A stretch of 12,233 bases of DNA, taken from assembly GCA_947455845.1 (NCBI GenBank), contig CANGQE010000017.1:1-12233 (forward strand), read 5' to 3'. The position numbers and the translations under genes are program-made. Of this stretch, positions 6,444 to 12,233 are shown piece after piece (within the stretch, counting starts at the first letter, position 1; each line of letters begins with the position of its first letter). Origin of the DNA: Rickettsiales bacterium. Its GTDB lineage: Bacteria > Pseudomonadota > Alphaproteobacteria > Rickettsiales > UBA1997. The notes under the pieces were generated by a model that did not search any database, was not told the origin of the DNA, and saw nothing but the letters and a program-made list of their open reading frames with translations.

Positions 6444-7523
6444 CTAGGTTAATTTTTCCGAAGTCTTCTCAAGATCAAAAGTTTTCATCAACTTAGACCT
6501 AACTGCCATATAATCCCCGCCATAGCTTGCAACGAGTACTGCCATTTGATTTTTATGACCATCATTTTCCGCCAAAGCTATGAGAAGCTCAGTTGCATTT
6601 GGCTCTTTTTTCATGGCTCGCGCCAAAGAGTGTCTAAATGGATGAACCTTCAAATATTTCAAACCATTATCTTCAAAAGCCTTTCTAAAAACATTCGTCC
6701 TAATCCAAGAGTCAGAGACAATTTTATCTTTTGTGAGCTGGCAAATATGTGATCCGTCGCTAGCAAAAGTTGATTCAATTTTAGGAAAAAAATAATCGTG
6801 ATCTTTGAAACCTTTTTCTTTCAGATATTCTAACCAACCAAGCACATTCGCGATGATGTCCCGCAACTGACCAATAAAAAAAGAAGTGATGTGGCTTCTG
6901 CGCTTCGTATCTACCAACTTTGGATTTTGGTCAAAAGCCCAAGCCTCATACTCATCAAAATATTTGATGCTGACCATTCTAGCAGTTTGGAGTGCTGCAA
7001 TTCTTGGGGTAGTTAAAAAACACAAACTAACCATCGCCTTATTTCTTCTTTCAATGTCATTTGATTCTGGCATTTTCCGAATTGTCGAAATTATATTTTC
7101 AATCGGATAAGATTCTTGATGCGCTGTTGCTAGTGCCGTATTTTTATCATTCTTATTGGCGTTAAAAAAGCTGATGTCCTTCTTGGTGATATGCGAATAA
7201 TCTTTATCTTCTTCAATTAGCCATTCAAAGAATTCCTTAACATGTTTGGTAGAGTGAACATACAAAGATTTTGATATGTGATCACCAGTTCGTTTATTCT
7301 TTTTGTCAGAGAGATGGTTCTTAAAAGTAATGGCAGAATCAGAAGTGTATTTTTTAAAATCCTGAAAGTTGGTGGCGATTTCAAATTCGTGAATCGCATT
7401 AACATATTTTGGAATAGTATCTTCACTTTTTGGATCTTTGCCGTTAATTCCAGAATGCTCTAGTTGGCGAAAGAATTCATATTTTAAAGCCTCGTTGTTC
7501 TTGTTGTATCTAGTGTTGAGCAT
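6444..7523 (-). CDS. Tyrosine recombinase (phage-integrase family)
   Basis: Site-specific recombinase that cleaves DNA through a 3'-phosphotyrosine. Numbered from the ATG at 7523 (359 residues), the catalytic set can be traced: R174 in TTPRIAAL, a lysine around 202-207 in PKLVDTKRR, H294 and R297 in HPFRHSLAR, H323 in ENDGHKNQ, and Y334 in VASYGG as the likely nucleophile (Y338 is a second option, and the His-Tyr spacing is slightly longer than usual). Residues about 30-110 form the core-binding (SAM-like) domain. The frame also opens at a TTG 18 bases upstream, but the ATG lies one base after the stop of the preceding gene, which suggests translational coupling. Having both a serine and a tyrosine recombinase in one cassette is unusual. 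This one may act at a different site, such as excision, inversion or resolution. Confidence 0.88.
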   Translation of the reverse strand: MLNTRYNKNNEALKYEFFRQLEHSGINGKDPKSEDTIPKYVNAIHEFEIATNFQDFKKYTSDSAITFKNHLSDKKNKRTGDHISKSLYVHSTKHVKEFFEWLIEEDKDYSHITKKDISFFNANKNDKNTALATAHQESYPIENIISTIRKMPESNDIERRNKAMVSLCFLTTPRIAALQTARMVSIKYFDEYEAWAFDQNPKLVDTKRRSHITSFFIGQLRDIIANVLGWLEYLKEKGFKDHDYFFPKIESTFASDGSHICQLTKDKIVSDSWIRTNVFRKAFEDNGLKYLKVHPFRHSLARAMKKEPNATELLIALAENDGHKNQMAVLVASYGGDYMAVRSKLMKTFDLEKTSEKLT

Positions 7524-7524
7524 A

Positions 7525-8127
7525 TTAATTAATAAAATCAAAAAGGGTTAATTGCTTAGTCTCGTTAGTGGAAACCGAGATGTCTTTGTTGCTGGCAGGA
7601 TTTTCAGTTTGTAATGGCTGACATACCCCTGCTTTTTGGGTAATATTTGAGTTAGTCTCGTTAGTGCTATTTGAGGAATTACATAATGTTGACAGTTCGT
7701 CTAACTGGACTTGAAAAATTTGATGAATTTCAGCGAGTTTAATTCTCTTGAAAGGACGGTTAATTTCATGTCCGCACTTCACGCAAATTCCAAAGGCTAA
7801 TAAGCAGTTATTGCGACCAGTGGTGAGTCTTGTAATAATATTATTAAGAGGTGGGGCTTTGGTTTTGCATTTGCCGCATCTGAATCGGTCACAGCCAAGA
7901 TTTCCTTTTTCTTTATTTTGCTGATTTCTGTTGGTTAGGAATTCTTTGAAAACTGCGCCATAGATATAAAAATCCCCTTCATAGAAAAACGCTTCTAGCT
8001 TGCCTTCTTTTATCCAATCCCTAACGGTTTGGGCATGAAGCTTTTGGTCTTTATAAATTCTGCGTAGATCAGATATTTTATAAGACCTATAGCTGAAGAG
8101 GGGTTGGGGGTTATATTTCTTGAGCAT
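7525..8127 (-). CDS. HTH plus zinc-ribbon protein with C-terminal clamp-binding-like motif
   Basis: Not a named family to me. Residues about 16-62 look like a helix-turn-helix of MerR/excisionase style (KISDLRRIYK, then TVRDWIKEGKLEAF and a short wing), suitable for DNA binding. Residues 79-118 hold cysteines C79, C84, C87, C115 and C118, of which CGKC and CVKC form a likely zinc ribbon. From about 145 to 190 the chain is Ser/Asn/Thr-rich and probably disordered. It ends with KQLTLFDFIN, where QLTLF (192-196) matches the QL[SD]LF-type pentapeptide that binds the DNA polymerase sliding clamp. The start overlaps the SpoVG-family gene by 17 bases with AAGGTAGGT upstream as ribosome-binding site. 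The stop is one base before the tyrosine recombinase ATG, so it may be a partner or directionality factor for that enzyme (inference). Confidence 0.85.
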   Translation of the reverse strand: MLKKYNPQPLFSYRSYKISDLRRIYKDQKLHAQTVRDWIKEGKLEAFFYEGDFYIYGAVFKEFLTNRNQQNKEKGNLGCDRFRCGKCKTKAPPLNNIITRLTTGRNNCLLAFGICVKCGHEINRPFKRIKLAEIHQIFQVQLDELSTLCNSSNSTNETNSNITQKAGVCQPLQTENPASNKDISVSTNETKQLTLFDFIN

Positions 8128-8386
8128 CTTTACCTACCTTCTTCATTACATCATTTAGCTTTCCAAAAATAGCAGCCTCAACTTGTGTGCTGGTCTGACT
8201 ATTTATCGGATGAAAAATTGTGAAATGCCCTTTATTGGGGTAGGTCAGGCGATAGCCTTCTGCATTCAGCTTCTTGTGAATCGCTATGCTTGATAAGTAG
8301 AAACTATCATCAATGACTAGACTGGCAAAGCCAATCAGTCCGTTATTTGGTTTTATCAGTTCGATTTGAACTTCTGAGATTTTCAT
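8111..8386 (-). CDS. SpoVG-family protein
   Basis: A 91-residue protein of the SpoVG fold, small nucleic-acid-binding regulators known from Bacillus and Borrelia and also found on mobile elements of proteobacteria. The N-terminus MKISEVQIELIKPNNGLIGF matches the family opening, followed by ASLVIDDSFYLSSIAIHKK and a basic strand. HPIN (59-62) and a C-terminal helix (TQVEAAIFGKLNDVMKK) complete the pattern. The ATG at 8386 is preferred over an ATG at 8401 or a GTG at 8413: it gives the family N-terminus and has GAGG nine bases before it. It overlaps the upstream gene by 44 bases and the next gene by 17. A role in controlling expression of the cassette is plausible but not shown. Confidence 0.82.
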   Translation of the reverse strand: MKISEVQIELIKPNNGLIGFASLVIDDSFYLSSIAIHKKLNAEGYRLTYPNKGHFTIFHPINSQTSTQVEAAIFGKLNDVMKKVGKDAQEI

Positions 8387-8552
8387 TGCTTTGCGCCTCA
8401 TTACATTGATCACATCTTTCGCGCATCAATCTCAACTCAACCTTTTCCAACACTTTAAAAAATCCCAGTAAGTTACCTTGGGCTAGAAGAGCTTCATCTT
8501 CTGGCAGACTGGAATCGTAAAGTTGTTTGATAGAATCTGTTAAATTTGACAT
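8343..8552 (-). CDS. Small protein of unknown function, first gene of the recombinase cassette
   Basis: A 69-residue acidic-then-polar protein. Residues 6-43 (SIKQLYDSSLPEDEALLA, then a helix with GFFKVLEKVELRL) look like a two-helix module as in small phage-borne proteins. The tail has CDQC (47-50) and is probably disordered. No function is assigned. The ATG at 8552 has no Shine-Dalgarno: the bases immediately before it are one arm of a 10-bp inverted repeat. Its 3' end overlaps the SpoVG-family gene in another frame by 44 bases. It is supported by protein-like composition and by filling the gap to the control region; the last residues are the least certain. Confidence 0.6.
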   Translation of the reverse strand: MSNLTDSIKQLYDSSLPEDEALLAQGNLLGFFKVLEKVELRLMRERCDQCNEAQSNENLRSSNRTDKTK

Positions 8553-8580
8553 TGAACACGAAAGTTAAAATTCGTGTTCA
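8553..8580. promoter_or_regulatory. 10-bp inverted repeat abutting the first start codon of the cassette
   Basis: TGAACACGAA (8553-8562) and TTCGTGTTCA (8571-8580) are perfect complements around eight bases, directly before the ATG at 8552-8550 on the minus strand. It occupies the place of the ribosome-binding site, so it could be an operator or an RNA hairpin that limits translation. Confidence 0.6.
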
Positions 8581-8604
8581 AGTATTAGATGAGGGGATCA
8601 GGGG

Positions 8605-8610
8605 AGTATA
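8605..8610 (-). promoter_or_regulatory. Candidate -10 box for the recombinase cassette
   Basis: On the minus strand these bases read TATACT (5 of 6 consensus), about 53 bases before the first start codon. No good -35 box is seen at 16-18 bases; the 24-bp palindrome covers that position. This would suit a promoter that is repressed, or driven by an activator, through that palindrome. Confidence 0.35.
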
Positions 8611-8613
8611 ACC

Positions 8614-8652
8614 AACCACTAGAGATTATTTATAACCACTAGTGGTTATAAA
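8614..8652. promoter_or_regulatory. Operator candidate: perfect 24-bp palindrome plus a spaced half-site
   Basis: Bases 8629-8652 are a perfect 24-bp palindrome whose core is TATAACCACTAGTGGTTATA (8631-8650). A second AACCACTAG-type half-site (ACCACTAG at 8615-8622) repeats the one at 8635-8642 exactly 20 bases away, about two helical turns. It lies in the gap between the R-M operon and the recombinase cassette and overlaps the expected -35 region of the cassette promoter. This is the pattern of a dimeric regulator binding two adjacent sites. No T run follows, so it is not a good terminator. Confidence 0.65.
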
Positions 8653-8679
8653 CTTTGCGAAACCAACAGGCTGTAATCA

Positions 8680-10506
8680 CTATTCATTGTCGTAACTTTT
8701 AAAAACCGCATTGCACCAATTATAAAAAGAAGGCCTTGTCCAATCTTTGTACTCATCTTGCGATTGCCGATAGGGAAGAAAGTCATTCAACAAATGCATG
8801 TGATCTGTTTCGATTATTTCAGCAACTCCTGAGCACAACTCTCTAGCTGAAGAATATCCACCTTTTCCCAACTCAGATTTGCATATTTCTTCCACTTTAT
8901 TCTTGAGAGGCTTGTATTTTTGATAAGAGTTTTTCCCACCTTTGATTTTTTCTTGAATGTATCCGTGATCAAATGCGGATACTCCTTCAAACTCAATTAC
9001 CCCCAAATCTTTCAACTTCTCATCCGTCACTCTTGAAAAATCAAAGCTGGCTTGATTTTCATCTCTGTGAGCAACATCAATTTCAATAATTTTGCAGGAA
9101 TCTTCGTGGGATTTTTTGATGATTTTAAGCTGTTTTGTTTCTTCCTCTTTAAAATCCATCACTACATAAAAACCCTTACCTTCTTTTTTCCCGAACTTGA
9201 TTTGTTTATTATAAGTCTCCTCAAGGCCAGCGTAGTTGTCAGAATGCTTTACTAAAACCACCACCTCATATTTTTCTGCCAAAGAGAATTTAAAAACTAA
9301 CTGCTTGATCTGCTTGTCTACATCATAATCTAGGCGGATGTCGCTATTTTGCGCTGTCAGCCAACTATAACAAGTCATGTAAAATAGCATTTGAGAATAT
9401 AGCTCTTTTACATGCTTAAAATCAGAACCACGCTGAGTCCAAAACATTCGCCACAATTCTTTTTCTTCAATCAACTCTTTAAAGTTGGTAATGATTTCCT
9501 CTACTACGAAAACCAAGGATGCCAGATCATTTGCTTTTGGTTGTGAAACTTGAAAACCCTTAAGATTCACCAATTCCTTACTGTCACTAAGCCATCTGTG
9601 AAGACCTTCCGAATCCTTTTCTACATCATAATGTTCAAAACTTGATTCCTGCAAAGTCTTCAAAACCATAGTGAAAAAGGCTTTGTCAGTTTTTAACATT
9701 TGAAGCAGAGTTTCCTTTTTATCCTTCTTCTTAGCATCGTGAAAAGCATTTCCGATTAACTCATTCACCTTGTCCCGAAGTTCTTGATTATGAGCTGCAG
9801 CTTCTACCAACCAACTACCAAAACTATCAGCGAGTGGTAATTGCGACAAAATATCGCGCGGAATTAATTTTATTGGTGCTTGCGAATGTGGATTGCGCAA
9901 AAGGCAATATTCTGTGCGGCTTCTTGATTTATATTTGCGATCTCCTTCGATTTTTAACTCCTTCATCATTTCAACGGTGAACCTACAAATATCGTCATCA
10001 ATGATATGTTGAGTCATATCACTAACTCTGTCCGGCCCGATACCTTCTTCAAGCAACGGCAAAAGCAAAAACATGTTTGGATTATTGTTTGCTGCGTCCA
10101 CCATGTCCTTGGCAGTCTTTAATATTTGTTCATTCAACTCTGCACCAGAACCGCTTCCATCAATTGAATTAGAGCCATAGCCAATACAAGTGAATTTATA
10201 TTCAGGAAAATCAACTCTTCTTCTCGCTTCACGCCAGCATAGGTCTTCTTTTTCTTTTGAAGCTTGCAAGATGGTTAATAGATCAGAAAAGAATTGTTTA
10301 AATGTAGTAATTGAGTTTTTGAGGATCTCGCTTGAGCTATCTTTTAAGAGTACTGGATCAACGAAAAGCTTGGTGTCGAAATTGAGGATGGGATTAAAAA
10401 TACCGAGTTGCTTGAGCTGCTTTTTGTCTATACCAAAATGATCAGAAAAAAGAATGGGCTTACTGCGCTTTTTACTTCTTTGTTGGTTTTTACGACTTTT
10501 TTTCAT
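8680..10506 (-). CDS. R-M-associated protein of unknown function with a degenerate nuclease-like region
   Basis: A 608-residue protein, third gene of the R-M operon, starting 15 bases after the methyltransferase stop. Order of visible parts: a very basic N-terminus (1-16); a conserved-looking opening SDHFGIDKKQLKQLGIF then NFDTKLFVDPVLL (42-54); a glycine/serine patch (GYGSNSIDGSGSGAEL, 109-123); EEGIGPDRVSDMTQHIIDDD (153-172), which resembles a motif I recall from hypothetical proteins near defence genes; and a helical middle. Residues 345-452 follow the layout of a PD-(D/E)XK domain: EELW-type helix, DIRLDYDVDKQ, VFKFS, then VVVLVKHSDN, a QI-containing helix and GFYVVMDF. Where active relatives have an Asp before the second strand and Glu in the ExK, this protein has hydrophobic residues (V404, L418) and keeps only K420. 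It may be a DNA-binding pseudo-nuclease, a regulator or an extra defence effector. Function unknown. Confidence 0.85.
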   Translation of the reverse strand: MKKSRKNQQRSKKRSKPILFSDHFGIDKKQLKQLGIFNPILNFDTKLFVDPVLLKDSSSEILKNSITTFKQFFSDLLTILQASKEKEDLCWREARRRVDFPEYKFTCIGYGSNSIDGSGSGAELNEQILKTAKDMVDAANNNPNMFLLLPLLEEGIGPDRVSDMTQHIIDDDICRFTVEMMKELKIEGDRKYKSRSRTEYCLLRNPHSQAPIKLIPRDILSQLPLADSFGSWLVEAAAHNQELRDKVNELIGNAFHDAKKKDKKETLLQMLKTDKAFFTMVLKTLQESSFEHYDVEKDSEGLHRWLSDSKELVNLKGFQVSQPKANDLASLVFVVEEIITNFKELIEEKELWRMFWTQRGSDFKHVKELYSQMLFYMTCYSWLTAQNSDIRLDYDVDKQIKQLVFKFSLAEKYEVVVLVKHSDNYAGLEETYNKQIKFGKKEGKGFYVVMDFKEEETKQLKIIKKSHEDSCKIIEIDVAHRDENQASFDFSRVTDEKLKDLGVIEFEGVSAFDHGYIQEKIKGGKNSYQKYKPLKNKVEEICKSELGKGGYSSARELCSGVAEIIETDHMHLLNDFLPYRQSQDEYKDWTRPSFYNWCNAVFKSYDNE

Positions 10507-10521
10507 ATACCAACAAATCAG

Positions 10522-11892
10522 TTATAGGCTTGAGGCTTTTTTTACTTTAAGTTGAGGACTTTGCGGTAAAGCAACCTTCTTTGACCTTACAATCAAAAGA
10601 TTTTCTTTAACTGGCTTTGCCTTTACCAATTCAGATACATCTGAATTTTTAAACAAATCCAATAATACCTCTTTGACGACTGGTACAGATACGGAGTTAC
10701 CAAACTGCTTGTATGCATAAACATCCATAGGGTGGTATTTGAAAGAATCTGGAAACCCTTGCAATCTAGCACATTCTCTAGGGGTTATTCTTCTAATTCT
10801 TCCTTTGTGAACTACGCCTAATTTATGAGCATCACTTGTAACTAAGGTGATAGATATGCTACTCGGATCAATAAATTTAAATACTTCAAAAGACATATTT
10901 CCTGCGACAGGATTAAATCTTCCATCTTCATCTTTGAGATAACCTTTCTCCATTAAACCCTTCATGATTTCTTTGAGGTTTGGAGGATTAAAGAAGGTTT
11001 TGATCTCTTCTAAATTAAGCTTTTTACCATCCTGATGTGTTCCAAATTGTTTTTTGCGTCTATTCGCAATTAAAGCATTCATGAACTCAATTTCCATCTC
11101 ACTGCATTCACCTTTTATTCCAAGTTCCCATGAGTGAATTGAATTACCATTTCGTTGATCGATTAATCTATAACCATGTAATTTTTCTGCTTTATTTTTT
11201 ACACATCTTAACAACCGCTGCTTAAAGTCTGAGCTACAATCATATTTAGAATCTGGATTATCTTCCAAAATATCGCTTACAATCTTCTTAGAGTAAGGAG
11301 AATCAAATAAAGTCAGCTGATTAATTGATTCTTTAAATTTGTGAGAATCCACCGCTCCTAAATCAGATTTTAGAGACATATGGGGTTTTTTGTTATCAAG
11401 CCCAAGAATATAAACGCGCACACGATTTTGAGGAACTCCAAAATTTGAACTATTCAAAATCACAAATGATACTCCGTAATCTAAGGCTTCTAGGTTATCA
11501 ATAATGGTTTTGAAAGTTCGTCCATTATCATGACTAGTTAATCCCCTAACATTCTCCAATAAAAATCCTTTTGGCCGATGCTCTTTTAACAATCTTTCTA
11601 TTTCAAAAAATAGTGTCCCCCTAGTATCAACGAATCCCTTTTGTCTTCCAGCGTAAGAAAATGGCTGACAAGGGAATCCAGCTAACAAAAAGTCAAATTC
11701 TGGAAATTGCTTAATTTGATAAATATCTCCTTGAGGCTTTTCTCCATAATTTAATTCATAAGTCTCTTGAGCCCTCTTATCTATTTCAGATGACAGCACA
11801 CATTTTGTTTCGATTCCAAGCTCTTGCATTGCTTGCTCAAATCCTAATCGAATCCCTCCAATACCAGCAAATAAATCGACAAATTTAATCAT
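10522..11892 (-). CDS. DNA (cytosine-5-)-methyltransferase of a type II R-M system
   Basis: Transfers a methyl group from S-adenosylmethionine to C5 of cytosine in a short DNA site, protecting it from the partner nuclease. All core motifs are present over 456 residues: I FVDLFAGIGGIRLGF (4-18), IV GFPCQPFS (72-79) with catalytic C75, VI ENVRGL (113-118), VIII QNRVRVYILG (155-164), IX RRITPRECARLQGFPDSF (367-384) and X YKQFGNSVSVPVV (394-406). The target-recognition region between VIII and IX is long, about 200 residues, and includes a small winged-helix-like part (about 293-332). QLTLFD (192-197) looks like a beta-clamp motif. The start overlaps the nuclease gene by 8 bases, with AAGGA eight bases upstream inside that gene, so expression is coupled. 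Target sequence cannot be read from the protein. The residues after about 425 are basic. Confidence 0.96.
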   Translation of the reverse strand: MIKFVDLFAGIGGIRLGFEQAMQELGIETKCVLSSEIDKRAQETYELNYGEKPQGDIYQIKQFPEFDFLLAGFPCQPFSYAGRQKGFVDTRGTLFFEIERLLKEHRPKGFLLENVRGLTSHDNGRTFKTIIDNLEALDYGVSFVILNSSNFGVPQNRVRVYILGLDNKKPHMSLKSDLGAVDSHKFKESINQLTLFDSPYSKKIVSDILEDNPDSKYDCSSDFKQRLLRCVKNKAEKLHGYRLIDQRNGNSIHSWELGIKGECSEMEIEFMNALIANRRKKQFGTHQDGKKLNLEEIKTFFNPPNLKEIMKGLMEKGYLKDEDGRFNPVAGNMSFEVFKFIDPSSISITLVTSDAHKLGVVHKGRIRRITPRECARLQGFPDSFKYHPMDVYAYKQFGNSVSVPVVKEVLLDLFKNSDVSELVKAKPVKENLLIVRSKKVALPQSPQLKVKKASSL

Positions 11893-12233
11893 TGAGTTTT
11901 TCCTTAATAAAATTTGCTAAAACTTTTATTTCATCTTTCGAGTACGCAACCGTACAATCGCTAAAACTGCAAATAGTGCTTACCGCTGAAGAACGCTGAA
12001 AATTACCAGCCCCGTCTATAACATATGCGATAAAAAATTTGTTATCACGCATCAATTTTAAACGACTTTGCGCTTGTCCTGATTTTCTCTCAATGACACT
12101 ATTGGTCGTTACTTGGAAACAAACTTCTACACCAACTTTTTTCCCATCTTTCTCCACTACGACATCAAACGGCATCCCGCCAGTTTTATTATATTTAACC
12201 AAAGAAATTGAGCCGTTACGGATCACCTTATAA
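11885..12233 (-). CDS. Type II restriction endonuclease, C-terminal part (5' end outside window)
   Basis: The last 115 or so residues of a nuclease whose gene begins beyond the right edge. The frame stays open to base 12233; the GTG at 12226 is inside the sequence and gives an unusually short protein. The segment GGMPFDVVVEKDGKK, then VGVEVCFQVTTNSVIERK, has the Asp - beta hairpin - Glu arrangement of PD-(D/E)XK restriction enzymes, with Gln rather than Lys after the Glu. It is followed by FFIAYVIDGAGNFQR and a terminal helix (KDEIKVLANFIKEKLND). I recall similar VTTNSVIERK segments in restriction enzymes but cannot name the specificity. It overlaps the methyltransferase start by 8 bases, so nuclease and methylase are co-transcribed, nuclease first. 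The identity rests on motif pattern and context. Confidence 0.8.
   Translation of the reverse strand, partial: YKVIRNGSISLVKYNKTGGMPFDVVVEKDGKKVGVEVCFQVTTNSVIERKSGQAQSRLKLMRDNKFFIAYVIDGAGNFQRSSAVSTICSFSDCTVAYSKDEIKVLANFIKEKLND

Larger units (their letters stand above)
4808..12233. mobile_element. Integrative element at tRNA-Asn, left part only
   Basis: Everything right of the tRNA is of accessory type and on one strand: two recombinases of different classes, a SpoVG-family protein, an HTH/zinc-ribbon protein and a restriction-modification operon. The region is also more AT-rich in codon choice than the core genes at 107-4419. A recombinase gene flush with a tRNA is the classic layout of an integrated island or prophage remnant. 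No capsid, terminase, conjugation or replication gene is present in the visible part, so the element type is open. Its right end is beyond base 12233. Confidence 0.8.

Noticed and set aside
7521..7541. TTG start at 7541 for the tyrosine recombinase
   Set aside because: It would overlap the end of the upstream gene; the ATG at 7523, one base after that stop, is the simpler coupled start.
8629..8652. 24-bp palindrome as terminator of the R-M operon
   Set aside because: No T run follows it on the minus strand, and the repeated half-site 20 bp away points to a protein-binding site.
11885..12226. Reading the nuclease fragment as a complete 113-residue protein from the GTG
   Set aside because: The frame is open through the window edge and the segment begins in mid-domain, so the gene is better taken as truncated by the window.
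4850..12233. Search by eye for a second tRNA-Asn 3'-end copy (the other att site), CRISPR repeats, toxin-antitoxin pairs or phage structural genes
   Set aside because: None was seen in the visible part of the element.

Overview
The window looks like a piece of an alphaproteobacterial chromosome with moderate to low GC. The acetolactate synthase small subunit, the L33 protein and the class II fructose-1,6-bisphosphatase all have alphaproteobacterial-style sequences, and the gaps between genes carry nested palindromic repeats. Genus cannot be assigned by eye. The window joins two kinds of DNA: a core segment (about 1-4774, genes on the plus strand) and an integrated element (about 4808 to beyond 12233, all genes on the minus strand). 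A tRNA-Asn gene is the junction.

Core part: ilvN (107-622), a composite palindromic repeat (628-762), rpmG with its own candidate promoter and a clear terminator (795-1103), glpX (1197-2141) ending in a hairpin that contains its stop codon, a short palindrome (2180-2200), and a 705-residue protein (2302-4419). That protein appears to be a very divergent member of the glutamine synthetase / carboxylate-amine ligase fold. A second long interrupted palindrome (4440-4628) follows, then tRNA-Asn (4775-4849).

Element, left end: a large serine recombinase reads leftward into the tRNA. Its last 13 codons are exactly the 3' end of tRNA-Asn read in reverse, from the CCA (Trp codon) to a stop that overlaps the anticodon. 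This is the signature of integration at the tRNA; the other end of the element lies outside the window. Upstream of it on the same strand, in transcription order, are a small unknown protein (8552-8343), a SpoVG-family protein (8386-8111), an HTH plus zinc-ribbon protein (8127-7525) and a tyrosine recombinase (7523-6444). These overlap or nearly touch and share a control region at 8553-8652 with a perfect 24-bp palindrome, a half-site 20 bp away and a 10-bp inverted repeat next to the first start codon.

Element, cargo: a restriction-modification operon enters from the right edge. It contains a partial restriction endonuclease (12233-11885), a C5-cytosine methyltransferase (11892-10522, overlapping by 8 nt) and a 608-residue protein (10506-8680). 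The last has a restriction-nuclease-like C-terminal region whose acidic catalytic residues seem to be lost. The most interesting items are this third R-M gene, the divergent glutamine-synthetase-like protein, the tRNA-encoded recombinase tail, the operator region, and an identical beta-clamp-type motif (QLTLFD) in both the HTH protein and the methyltransferase.
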